From: DASSUW01 sp036257565
Lineage (GTDB): Bacteria > Actinomycetota > Thermoleophilia > Solirubrobacterales > Solirubrobacteraceae
Length of the DNA stretch: 56,355 nt
Assembly (NCBI GenBank): GCA_036257565.1
Contig: DATAFH010000005.1
Location: 1 to 56,355, forward strand
Direction: 5' to 3'
Shown here: positions 15,250 to 22,863 of the stretch, piece after piece
Layout: every line of letters starts with the position of its first letter
Numbering within the stretch: position 1 is the stretch's first letter
The notes under the pieces: model-generated
Database searches by the model: none
What the model was told of the DNA's origin: nothing
What the model saw: only the letters and a program-made list of their open reading frames with translations
Position numbers and translations under genes: made by a program

Positions 15250-17064
15250 TCAGCCGACAGGCGCGGCGGCGCCACCCGAAACCGCGGCCTCCGCCTCCGC
15301 GGCGGGAGCCTCGGCAGCGGGAGCCTCCACGGCCGGAGCCTCCGCGGCGGGGGGCGCCTCAGCAGCCGGCGCGGGAGCCTCAGCCGCCGGAGCCGCGGCC
15401 GCCGGAGCGGGCGCCTCAGCGACCGGTGCAGGCGCCGGAGCCGGCGCGGGAGCCGGAGCCGCCGGCGCGGGGGCCGGAGCCGCCGGGGCGGGGGCCGGAG
15501 CCGCCGGAGCGGGGGCCGGAGCCGCCGGAACGGGGGCCGGAGCCGCCGGCGCGGGCGCGGGCGCCTCGGCGACCGGAGCCGCCGGGGCCGGAGCCTCAAC
15601 CGCCGGGGCGGGGGCCGGAGCCGCGGGAGCCGGCGCCTCAGCGACCGGAGCGGGAGCCTCAGCTGCCGGAGCCGCCGGCGCGGGTGCCGGGGCCGCCGGA
15701 GCCGAGGCCGCCGGTGCCGGCGCAGGTGCCGCCGCCGGGGCCGTCGGGGCGGTGGGCGCGGCCGCGGGCGCCTGGACGCCGCCGCTCTTGCCGAACGCCG
15801 CCGTCTGCTCGGCCTCGTTCGCGCCGCCGATCCCGCCCGTGCCCTCCGGCAGCGGGGCCGCGGTCTTGCCCGCGACCGTGCGACTGCCCGCCAGGTACGG
15901 CGACGGGTTCTGCGCGGTGCTGCCGCGGCGGACCTCGAAGTGGGTGTGCGGACCGGTGCAGTTGCCGGTGCAGCCCACCTCGCCGATCTTCTGGCCGGCG
16001 CGCACGTACTCGTTGACGCTCACGTCGCGCTCCGACAGGTGGGCGTAGCACGTGGTCGTGTCACCGGCGTGGCGGATGCAGACCATCGACCCGTAGCCGC
16101 TCTCGGTGCCGGACATGCTCACCGTGCCGCACTGCGCCGCGCGGACGGTCGTGCCGGTCGGGGCCGCGATGTCCACGCCGCTGTGGGCGTGGTCACCGCG
16201 ATCGTCGCCGTAGCCGCTCGTGACCGTGCCGTTGACCGGCGTGACGAGCCGGCCGTCGGCGGTGCAGCCGCTGCCGCTCGCCGGCACGCGCTTCGGGGTC
16301 GAAACGGGAGTCGGCGCCGCAGCGGGCTCGGGAGCGTCGCCGGGCCCCTCGCCCGGGGCAGTCGAGCCGCCGGGCGCGGTCGCTCCGTCGCCGCCGAGGG
16401 GCGTCCCGCCGTCTCCGGGCGCGGCCTCGGCGATCTCCTCGCCGAGCTCGGCCTGCTGCTCGGCGTCGCCCGCGCCGCCGACCGACGGCGCGCCCTCGGT
16501 CTCGACGAACACGACGTTGACCGCCTCGCCCGCGTCGACCGACGAAGAGGCGGCGGACGCCGTCGCGCTGTCGAAGAAGCGGACGTTCGAGCCGAACAGC
16601 GCGGCCCAGGTCTTCGCGTCGACGATGCCCGTGGCATCGATGCGCTGCGCCAGCTGGAACGCCTTCACGGCGCCCTCGGTCTGCGGACCGAAGATCCCGT
16701 CCGCGGTGATCTGCAGCTGCACCTGCACCGCGGACACCGCCTCACCGGTGTCCCCGTAGGAGAGCAGCGCCGTCGAGCTGCGGTCGCCGCCGACCACCAC
16801 GGCCTTCTTGGCGATCTCGGCCTTGGTGACGCCAGGCCGGGCCGAGCTCGCCGAGGCCCCGGCAACGGTCAGCACGGGCGAGGCGAGGATCGCCGCGCCC
16901 GCGGCCAGGGTCGCGCCCTTCTGTCGCGGGGCATTGCGTCGAGCCTCGCGCGCGCGGACGCGGCGACGCTGTGAGCGATGCAGCGACCGATTCCAGACGA
17001 CAGCAGAGCCGAGGTCGCGGTCGGCTCGCGGGTACGGGTCAAGCTCAGATGGACGTGAGTCCAC
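15250..17064 (-). CDS. Secreted peptidoglycan-binding M23 endopeptidase with Ala/Pro-rich tail
   Basis: 604 residues from a GTG start with GGAAGGAG upstream. A basic N-terminus precedes a signal-like hydrophobic segment (residues 52-74). A PG_binding_1 domain lies at about 100-160 (GDTGEAVSAVQVQLQITADG, GPQTEGAVKAFQ). A linker follows, then an M23 LytM domain at about 272-395 with zinc ligands H294 and D298 (HSGVDIAAP) and H373/H375 (GPHTHFEV). Residues 432-604 are low-complexity Ala-Pro repeats, perhaps crossing or attaching to the wall. It probably cuts peptide cross-links during growth. It is preceded by a c-di-AMP riboswitch. Confidence 0.93.
   Translation of the reverse strand: MDSRPSELDPYPRADRDLGSAVVWNRSLHRSQRRRVRAREARRNAPRQKGATLAAGAAILASPVLTVAGASASSARPGVTKAEIAKKAVVVGGDRSSTALLSYGDTGEAVSAVQVQLQITADGIFGPQTEGAVKAFQLAQRIDATGIVDAKTWAALFGSNVRFFDSATASAASSSVDAGEAVNVVFVETEGAPSVGGAGDAEQQAELGEEIAEAAPGDGGTPLGGDGATAPGGSTAPGEGPGDAPEPAAAPTPVSTPKRVPASGSGCTADGRLVTPVNGTVTSGYGDDRGDHAHSGVDIAAPTGTTVRAAQCGTVSMSGTESGYGSMVCIRHAGDTTTCYAHLSERDVSVNEYVRAGQKIGEVGCTGNCTGPHTHFEVRRGSTAQNPSPYLAGSRTVAGKTAAPLPEGTGGIGGANEAEQTAAFGKSGGVQAPAAAPTAPTAPAAAPAPAPAASAPAAPAPAPAAPAAEAPAPVAEAPAPAAPAPAPAVEAPAPAAPVAEAPAPAPAAPAPVPAAPAPAPAAPAPAPAAPAPAPAAPAPAPAPAPAPVAEAPAPAAAAPAAEAPAPAAEAPPAAEAPAVEAPAAEAPAAEAEAAVSGGAAAPVG
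15253..15771 (-). repeat. Ala/Pro-rich low-complexity coding repeat
   Basis: About 520 bases encode residues 432-604 of the M23 peptidase, built of variable PAPAPAA, AAEAPAP and PVAEAPA units with few charged residues apart from Glu. The DNA is dominated by GCCGGAGCC/GCGGGGGCC units that are prone to slippage. Length probably varies between strains, and assembly over this stretch may be unreliable. Confidence 0.8.
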
Positions 17065-17084
17065 GCTTCGTGCTCCTTCCTTCT

Positions 17085-17220
17085 CTCTGTGCCTCCGAGG
17101 TGAGCTGACGGGCTCGCGCTGAGAGTCGCGCTACGCCGTCCCCCGACGGCGATTCGCCCCAGCAGCCATGCTGGCCGCATTGGGTCCCCCGGCCCACGTC
17201 CCCGGAGGGACGTAGGTTCG
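17085..17220 (-). ncRNA. Cyclic di-AMP riboswitch (ydaO/yuaA type)
   Basis: Reading the minus strand from about 17220: a hairpin ACGTCCC/GGGACGT, then CCGGGGGACCCAATGCGG, CTGGGGCGAATCGCC, a GGGACGGCGTAGCGCG helix, and CCCGTCAGCTCACCTCGGAG closing the 3' side. The order GGGGACCCAA, GGGGCGAATCG, CCCGTCAGCTCACC matches the conserved core of the ydaO class, which in actinobacteria sits before Rpf and cell-wall hydrolase genes. Binding of c-di-AMP is expected to lower expression of the downstream M23 peptidase, 21 bases before its GTG. Confidence 0.87.
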
Positions 17221-17272
17221 GCCTGACAGGACATAAGAATGCACGATCGGCCCGACAGTTGCGGTGTCGCCG

Positions 17273-17593
17273 CTAAATGTCGGGCGGCAGGCCCCTGGCT
17301 CGCGCGACCTCGAGGTGGGTGACGGTGAGCTCCCGCTCCACGAGGAACTCGTCGTCGCGAGGGTAGAAGACCGCCTGCTCGGGCTCGGCGGAGAAGCCGC
17401 GGACGGCGCCCATGGCGGGCCAGAAGGAGATGAGCTCGAAGCGCTCGAGGTCCCCGTCGCGGCGGCGCAGCACGAGCACACCCTGGTTCCCCGGGGTCTC
17501 GCGGTACTCGCGCACGCCGGTCTCGTCGAGATAGCGGGCGTAGGCGTCGCCGTCGGGCGCTGCCGTGGCGCCGCGCCAGATACGGGCGATCAT
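17273..17593 (-). CDS. Antibiotic biosynthesis monooxygenase-like (ABM) protein
   Basis: A 106-residue dimeric alpha/beta barrel-type protein. MIARIWRGATAAPDGDAYAR at the start and the central GNQGVLVLRRRDGD and FELISFWPAM strands fit the ABM/YgiN-like fold. This fold includes quinol monooxygenases, haem-degrading enzymes and small sensors. ATG 17593 overlaps the stop of the upstream 40-aa gene (ATGA), so it is translationally coupled. The twin palindromes 17725-17786 separate it from the divergent CGNR regulator, which probably controls it. Confidence 0.8.
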   Translation of the reverse strand: MIARIWRGATAAPDGDAYARYLDETGVREYRETPGNQGVLVLRRRDGDLERFELISFWPAMGAVRGFSAEPEQAVFYPRDDEFLVERELTVTHLEVARARGLPPDI

Positions 17594-17712
17594 CGCTTCG
17601 GTCGCCGGGTGTGGCGTCGCTCGATGGCGCGCGACGCATAGCGGCGCGCGGCGGCGCGGCGGAGAAGCTCTTCCTCGGTGGTTCGGACGACCTCGGTGGT
17701 CGGCAACAGCAT
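17590..17712 (-). CDS. Small coupled gene, 40 aa
   Basis: Forty residues on the minus strand, starting MLLPTTEVVRTTEEELLRRA and ending AIERRHTRRPKR. AGGAGGT, a near-perfect ribosome binding site, sits six bases before the ATG, and the TGA overlaps the ATG of the monooxygenase. An acidic helix-like first half is followed by an arginine-rich second half with no membrane segment. It is the first gene after the twin operators. It could be a coupling leader, a small regulator or a nucleic-acid-binding peptide. Signals for translation are strong; function is unknown. Confidence 0.65.
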   Translation of the reverse strand: MLLPTTEVVRTTEEELLRRAAARRYASRAIERRHTRRPKR

Positions 17713-17724
17713 GGGACACCTCCT

Positions 17725-17786
17725 ACACGGTCAAAACAACTTTGCCCGTTAGGATACACGATCAAACACGTTTTGCCCGTGATAGG
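17725..17786. promoter_or_regulatory. Two tandem palindromic operators between CGNR regulator and monooxygenase operon
   Basis: Two 31-base direct repeats each contain an imperfect palindrome. The first has ACGGTCAAAA (17727) facing TTTGCCCGT (17741). The second has CACGATCAAA (17757) facing TTTTGCCCGTG (17771). The 31-base period places both on one face of the helix (three turns). TAGGCT at 17783 could be the -10 of the regulator gene, giving a leaderless GTG at 17796. An autoregulated repressor site is the simplest reading (inference). Confidence 0.65.
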
Positions 17787-17795
17787 CTTCGGGTC

Positions 17796-18365
17796 GTGTC
17801 CCGACCCGGATGGCGAGACCCCGCACCGCCGCTCCTGGCCCCCGTGCAGGCGTTCGTCAACACGAACGACATCGAGGAGCGCACGGAGAAGCTCAGCTCA
17901 CCGAGCGATCTGCGCGACTGGCTGGTCGAGCAGGAACTGCTCGCGGAGGGGGCCGCGGTGAGCCGCGACGACTTCGATCGCGCGATCGCCCTACGCGAGG
18001 CGATCCGCGAGCTGGGGGCTGCCCACAACCATCTTCCGGCCGCGACGGCACAGGCGATGGCGCTGGTGAACGAGGCGACCGAGCGCGCCCGGCTCGTGCC
18101 CGAGCTCGACGCCGACGAAGGGCTGCGCCTCGCGCCACGTGCCGGCGGCGTCGACGGCGCGCTCGGGCACCTGCTGGCCGCGATCTTCGCCTCGATCGCC
18201 GAGGGCAGCTGGGAGCGCATGAAGGCCTGCGAGTGCGACGACTGCCGCTGGCTGTTCTACGACGCCTCCAAGAACCGCAACGGCCGCTGGTGCCACTCCG
18301 CCGTGTGCGGTACGCGCGAGCGCAGCCGCCGCGCCTATCAGCGGCGCCGCAACCGCACCGCCTAG
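17796..18365 (+). CDS. CGNR zinc-finger (ABATE-domain) transcriptional regulator
   Basis: 189 residues from GTG 17796. The N-terminal ABATE domain, with FVNTNDIEERTEKLSSPSDL then LREAIRELGAAHNHLPA, is a putative stress- or ligand-sensing module. The C-terminal CGNR zinc finger shows CECDDCRWLFYDASKNRNGR then WCHSAVCGTRERSRRAYQRR, with four cysteines and the basic helix. These proteins repress or activate neighbouring detoxification genes. It is divergent from the 40-aa gene and monooxygenase over the twin operators, and its stop overlaps the convergent YqgE gene by four bases. Confidence 0.88.
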   Translation: MSRPGWRDPAPPLLAPVQAFVNTNDIEERTEKLSSPSDLRDWLVEQELLAEGAAVSRDDFDRAIALREAIRELGAAHNHLPAATAQAMALVNEATERARLVPELDADEGLRLAPRAGGVDGALGHLLAAIFASIAEGSWERMKACECDDCRWLFYDASKNRNGRWCHSAVCGTRERSRRAYQRRRNRTA

Positions 18366-18913
18366 TTCAGCGAAGGATCGAGCGGCATCGTGGCGAGGAG
18401 CGCGTACTGGCGCCCCTTGCGGCGGAGCACCGCCGCCCACAGCCCCTCGGCGTCCTCGGCGAACACCTCTTCGCGCCGCGGCGGCTCGACGATCCAGGAC
18501 TCCTCCTGGAGCTCGTCCTCGAGCTGCCCGGGCCCCCAGCCGGCGTGCCCCGCATACACGCGCGCACGACGGATGGCGCCGTCGAGCGCATCCGGGTCGT
18601 CGGCCTCCGTGCCGATGAAGCCGAGCTCGTCGTCGATCAGCGCTCCCGCCATCTCGGGCCGCTCGAACTCGGCGAGCACGATGACCGCGGTCTCGGCGAC
18701 CGGGCCGCCGACGTAGACCTGCGCGTCCTCGCCCGCGAGCCACGTGAGGTCCGGGACCGCCTCATCGACCGTCGTCGCCGCCGGGCGGTTGAGCACGAGA
18801 CCCATCGCGCCCTCCTCGGTGTGCTCGGCGATCAGCACCACCGTGCGCACGAAGTTCGGGTCCAGCAAGGTGGGCGACGCGAGGATCAGCTTGCCGCGCA
18901 ACGACTCGGCCAT
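18362..18913 (-). CDS. YqgE/AlgH family protein
   Basis: A 183-residue member of the UPF0301 family: SLRGKLILASPTLLDPNFVR, then VVLIAEHTEEGAMGLVLNRP, YVGGPV and the later GHAGWGPGQLEDELQEESW are all family hallmarks. The molecular role is poorly defined; links to alginate regulation and redox have been proposed in proteobacteria. The length is normal. It is convergent with the CGNR gene and divergent from the acylase remnant. Confidence 0.93.
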   Translation of the reverse strand: MAESLRGKLILASPTLLDPNFVRTVVLIAEHTEEGAMGLVLNRPAATTVDEAVPDLTWLAGEDAQVYVGGPVAETAVIVLAEFERPEMAGALIDDELGFIGTEADDPDALDGAIRRARVYAGHAGWGPGQLEDELQEESWIVEPPRREEVFAEDAEGLWAAVLRRKGRQYALLATMPLDPSLN

Positions 18914-18933
18914 GAGCCGTATTGTGGCGCCCC

Positions 18934-20215
18934 ATGCGCGCCTGGGTCAGCGCGGCCGTCGTCGTCATCGTTCTGGCCGGCGCGGCCACGGCCAGCGGCC
19001 GCGTGATTCGCGCCGAGAGCGTGCTGCCTCCCGGCCGGTCCGGCCACGTGCCGCAGGCGGGCGCGAACCCGCACCTCGAGGACCAGCTCGCGCTCTTCGA
19101 GGCGTTCACCCTCAAGCCCGCGGGCTTCCGCCTGCCCGGCACGAGCGAGTCGCCCGCGCGGGGGATCACGATTGTGCGCGACGCCTACGGCGTGCCGAGC
19201 GTCCGCGCGGCGAGCGACGAGCAGCTGTGGACGGGCGTCGGCTACGCGCTGGCGCAGGACGGCTGGTACAGCTCGAGCTGTTCCGGCGCTCGACCCGGAA
19301 CGCTCGCTGCAGTGCTCGGCGCCGGCAGCCTCCAGAGCGACGTCGTCGCCCGCCGCGACTTCTACACCCGCGGCGAGCTGCACCGGATGCTGCGCCGCCT
19401 GCCGGCCGAGCTGCCAGCCCGCTTCGACGCGTACGCCGCGGGCATCAACCTGTGGCTCGCCCGGCTGAGGAGCGACCCGTCGTTGCGCCCGCTCGAGCTT
19501 GTCGCCCTCGGGCTCGACCCCGCGTCCAGCGGCCGCACGTGATCAACCCGCCGCGCGGCTGGCTCGCGAACTGGAACAACATGCCGTCGGTCGGCTGGAC
19601 GGTCGGCGACGCTCCCGCCACGGAGCGCATCGGCGGCCCACTGCACCGCGGCGAGTACCTCGTCCGGCTGGTGCGCCGCCTCGCGCGGTCGCCGAGCTAT
19701 GCGGCGCTGAAGGCAGTCGACCGGCGGGCGGGCACGATCGCGCAGCAGCAGCCGCTGCTCGGGCGGCGGCTGCGTGAGGTGTCCGAGGGCGCCACGGGCA
19801 GCGCGCGCGTGCTGCTCGACACGGTGCTGGCGTGGGACGGCTCCTATGATCGCGTGGACGGGGCGGGCACCGTCGACCCGGGGTGGCGGCGTGGGAGGCG
19901 CTCAAGGACGCGGCCGTCGATCTCCTGCCGCGCGCGGCGCGGAGCTGGCTCGGGCAGCCCAGCCGGCTGCACCAGTTCGACTTCGGCGGCGCTGACGTGA
20001 CTGCGTTCCTCAGCCTCACGGACGACGGGCTGCGGCGTGCGGCGGCGCAGGCCGCGGCGACGCTGGCCGCGCGGTTCGGCTCCACCGACCCCGCTAGCTG
20101 GCGCGAGCCACGGCGGATGTACGACGTGACGGCAATCGGCCTTGCTCCCGAGCCCGCGCTGCGCTTCTACGACCGCGGCACCTGGCAGCAGGCCGTCGCG
20201 CTCGGCACGCGCTGA
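18934..20215 (+). pseudogene. Penicillin acylase (penicillin amidase family) remnant, multiply broken
   Basis: The gene starts intact with a signal peptide (MRAWVSAAVVVIVLAGAATA) and ITIVRDAYGVPSVRAASDEQ. The frame shifts near 19260 to RLVQLELFRRSTR and back near 19298 to GTLAAVLGAGSLQSDVVARR, ending LALGLDPASSGRT-stop. The next homologous block, VINPPRGWLANWNNMPSVGW, belongs to the far C-terminal half and is in another frame. A further shift near 19880 leads to the natural end LRFYDRGTWQQAVALGTR. The autocatalytic Ser region is gone. At least four frame breaks and a deletion of several hundred codons rule out function. Confidence 0.88.
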
Positions 20216-21548
20216 CGTCGGCGACCCGCGCCGTCGGCGGCGAGGCGGCCGACGCGCGCCCGTCGGGGTTGCTGGCGATCACCTGGACGCGCAGCCGGCG
20301 GCCGCGATCTGCGGTCTTCGGCACGTAGGTCGCGCGGCGCGCGCCGGCGATCGTGCGCCACTGGCCGCCGAGGTGGCGCTGCCAGCGATAGGCGAGGCTC
20401 AGCGGGCCGTTGCGCCACCCGCCGGCCTTGGCCAGCAGCTTGAAGCCGCGCCGCGGCCTGCCCGCCACCCGGGGCGCGGCGGTGCTCACCGGCGGGGCGG
20501 GCACCTCGGCCTCCATGCCGCCCCCACAGGCGGGGGCGATCTGCCGGCACGGCGCGAGGAAGGCGCTGTCGTAGACGTTCCAGGAGCGCGCGAGGTAGCT
20601 GCCGGGCGGCGGCGACGGGTTGAAGTAGTCGTCGCGGCCGCAGTCGTAGACCTGCGGGATCGCGCCGCCTGTGCGCGGGCAGTCGTAGCGCATGGCGTGC
20701 GCGGCTCCGGGCGCCTCGACGTAGCACATGACGTCGTAGCCCTGCCAGCAGTGGCCGTAGCTCGGTGACGCGAGGCCGGCGGGCTGAGTCGTGTGCGGCG
20801 CCGACCACTGGACGGCCCCGAGGTTGTGCGTCATTTCGTGCAGCAGTCCCTCCGGCCACCAGCCGCGGGTGGCCGCGCCGGGGGCACGGACGCCGTCGCG
20901 CGAGAAGAGCACGGACGCGAAGCCGCCGAAGTTGTGCACGTTGTCGGCCCCGGGCCGCTCTCCCGCCGGCCCGAGGACGTTCTCGCCGAGGCCGTAGTCG
21001 TAGTCGCCGCCGTTGAGCGTGTCGGCGAGAACGACGACGTTGCGCGGTGCGTCGCTCTCGCCGAGCTTGGGCTCCACGTCTCTCACGATCGCCTGGAAGT
21101 CGTCGACGTAGCGGGCGCGGGGGCCGGGGAGGTGGACGACCTGGAGGTCCACATACTGCGGCCCGCACTTCGTGCCCATGTCGATCCGCAGCCCCTTGGC
21201 GCCTCCGCTCTGGGCGGCCATGAAGCGCTGCAGGAGCGCGATGTTTGCCTGCAGCGCGTCGCGCCACTCGGCGAAGCGGTCGGGGCGGTCGGCGGGGTGC
21301 GCGTAGATGAGCTTGAAGCGCGGCGAGGCGGGGGACAGCGTGGCGTTGGTCGTGCCGTCGGTGGTGCGCGGGTCGCCGCACCAGGCGTACGGGAGCGCGC
21401 CGGGGGCGTCGGCGGCCGCGGCGGTGGCGGCGACGCTCACGGGCGAGAGCTCGTCGCGCGTGTCGCGGTGGGTCAGCGTGGGGCTGTGCGCGGCCGCGGG
21501 GGTGGCGAAGGCGGCGAGGAGCAGCAGTGACGCGACGAGGGCACGCAT
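20094..21548 (-). CDS. Secreted metzincin-like metalloprotease, 3' end extended into acylase remnant
   Basis: A 484-residue protein with a clear signal peptide (MRALVASLLLLAAFATPAAA). The zinc motif HEMTHNLGAVQ (H237, E238, H241) resembles metzincin HExxHxxGxxH but with Q247 at the third-ligand position. Many cysteines (CWQGYDVMCYVE, DCPRTGG, CGRDD) suggest disulfides. A C-terminal Ig-like/PKD-like domain (YRWQRHLGGQWRTIAGARRA, then VQVIASNPDGRASA) covers about 375-440. Residues 445-484 are Arg-rich and antisense to the end of the acylase remnant, so the original stop was probably lost. A secreted protease or glycan-binding role is likely; the family is not named with certainty. Confidence 0.72.
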   Translation of the reverse strand: MRALVASLLLLAAFATPAAAHSPTLTHRDTRDELSPVSVAATAAAADAPGALPYAWCGDPRTTDGTTNATLSPASPRFKLIYAHPADRPDRFAEWRDALQANIALLQRFMAAQSGGAKGLRIDMGTKCGPQYVDLQVVHLPGPRARYVDDFQAIVRDVEPKLGESDAPRNVVVLADTLNGGDYDYGLGENVLGPAGERPGADNVHNFGGFASVLFSRDGVRAPGAATRGWWPEGLLHEMTHNLGAVQWSAPHTTQPAGLASPSYGHCWQGYDVMCYVEAPGAAHAMRYDCPRTGGAIPQVYDCGRDDYFNPSPPPGSYLARSWNVYDSAFLAPCRQIAPACGGGMEAEVPAPPVSTAAPRVAGRPRRGFKLLAKAGGWRNGPLSLAYRWQRHLGGQWRTIAGARRATYVPKTADRGRRLRVQVIASNPDGRASAASPPTARVADVSACRARRPAARCRGRRSAARAREQGRLPSRRTSAVARAS

Positions 21549-21579
21549 GACCTCCCGGTTAGTCGGCCGCTCGGTTGCT

Positions 21580-21654
21580 GAACGTCAACGGCGGCCGCGG
21601 TTCGGTCGCGCCAACCCTCCCGCGGGCTTGTCTACCCAGCCGCAGTTGACGTTC
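21580..21654. mobile_element. Minimal copy C of the palindromic-ended element
   Basis: GAACGTCAACGGCGGCCG at 21580 and CTACCCAGCCGCAGTTGAC then GTTC ending at 21654 are inverted copies of one end sequence, 75 bases overall. The element fills the gap between the protease start and the aldo/keto reductase stop, and its right end supplies part of the reductase stop codon. As a hairpin it could end the reductase transcript. It lacks the GCATTTCG boxes of copies B and D. Confidence 0.65.
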
Positions 21655-22789
21655 AGGCAGCCACGCGCACCAGATCGCGCCGAGGATCGATCCCCCACCG
21701 CCCCGCAAGCGCGGACAGCTCGGCACTGATCGGCCACCGATCGGCCGAGGCGTCACCCTCGAAGTCCGGCGCCGCACCCTTCAGCGCCATAGACCCCGTG
21801 TTGTCCCCGATCGCCCGGATCTCATCCACCTCGGCGGCATCCAGCACGGACCCCGCCGGCACCGCGGCCAGCTCCGCCCGCTTCTCCTCGATCGGCCGAG
21901 CGCCCTCACCCGGCTCCTGGATCAGCGTCGGTGCCACGCAGGCCACCGACTCATGCGTCAGGTTCCACGCGCAAGCGAGCTGGAGCATGGTGAGCCCGTG
22001 CCGCTCGGCGATCGGGCGCATGCGGTCCATGCGCTCCCGGCCTCGCTCGACCCAGCCGGCGGGCCGGAACGAGCGGTGATCCCACTTGGGGAACGGGTGC
22101 CCGGGCAGGACGTCGTCGTGGAACAGCCCGCCGTAGTCGACGACGCGCGTGATGAGCTGCACGTCGTGGCGGCGCGCGGCGTCGAGCACCAGCTCTCCCG
22201 GCCACGGCTCGAGCGGGTTGAGGATCACCATCGCCCACTCGATGCGGTCGCCGAAGCGCTCGAAGCAGTCGATCAGGTCGAGCGTGAAGCCGTTGGCAGG
22301 TCCCGGGGCGACGCCGAGCCGGCCGGCCAGCCCGTCGTCCCGCACCGCCTCCAGCGCGTCCCACACCGCCTCGCTCGTGTAGCCGATGCGGTCGGGGTTG
22401 TGGAGCAGCAAGAGGTCGAAGGCGTCGACGCCGCAGCGCTCGAGGCTCCGCTCGACCGCCATCCGCACGTAGTCCCGATATTCCTCCGGCCCGCGCAGGC
22501 GAGGATCGGTGAAGCGCGGATACCCCTTCGCCCCCTCGCGCTCGCCCGTGTAGAAGTCATGCCCGATCGCCCCCACCAGGGAGTACGCGTCGCGATCGAC
22601 ACCCTGCAACGCCCGTCCCAGCAGCCCATCGGCCTCGCCGGCCCCGTACGCGTCGGCCGTCATCACCGTCGAGATGCCGCCGCGCGGGCGCAGAAGCGCG
22701 GTCAGCCGCTCCTCCTCCAGGGGCTCGCCGAAGTGCATGAAACGGCCCCCGCTCCACGTTCCCACCGCCGTATAACCGGGGTTGCGCAT
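21653..22789 (-). CDS. Aldo/keto reductase family oxidoreductase
   Basis: A 378-residue TIM-barrel protein. FDLLLLHNPDR (strand 4 motif near residue 125), LAGRLGVAPGPANGF, and the C-terminal ACAWNLTHESVACVAPTLIQ NADPH-region match the AKR superfamily in order. The typical catalytic tetrad is not fully clear: an Asp and Tyr occur in MTADAYGAGEADGLLGRAL and a His in LLLHNP. It probably reduces a carbonyl compound or sugar with NADPH. It stands alone, divergent from the subtilase; its stop codon lies within the repeat element. Confidence 0.85.
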   Translation of the reverse strand: MRNPGYTAVGTWSGGRFMHFGEPLEEERLTALLRPRGGISTVMTADAYGAGEADGLLGRALQGVDRDAYSLVGAIGHDFYTGEREGAKGYPRFTDPRLRGPEEYRDYVRMAVERSLERCGVDAFDLLLLHNPDRIGYTSEAVWDALEAVRDDGLAGRLGVAPGPANGFTLDLIDCFERFGDRIEWAMVILNPLEPWPGELVLDAARRHDVQLITRVVDYGGLFHDDVLPGHPFPKWDHRSFRPAGWVERGRERMDRMRPIAERHGLTMLQLACAWNLTHESVACVAPTLIQEPGEGARPIEEKRAELAAVPAGSVLDAAEVDEIRAIGDNTGSMALKGAAPDFEGDASADRWPISAELSALAGRWGIDPRRDLVRVAA

Positions 22790-22863
22790 CGATCGCGAGT
22801 CTAGGATGTTCAGACCCTTACGCCGCCGTTCAAGTTCCGGTCCCGGCGGCCGATCAAACCTCA

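Noticed and set aside
15081..15599. Arg/Pro-rich minus-strand protein
   Set aside because: It is a frame-shifted reading of the Ala/Pro tail of the M23 peptidase and of the repeat element.
18922..19542. A 206-residue secreted protein from the start of the acylase remnant
   Set aside because: Its reading frame passes through a shifted segment (19260-19298), and homology continues downstream in other frames, so it is part of the broken gene.
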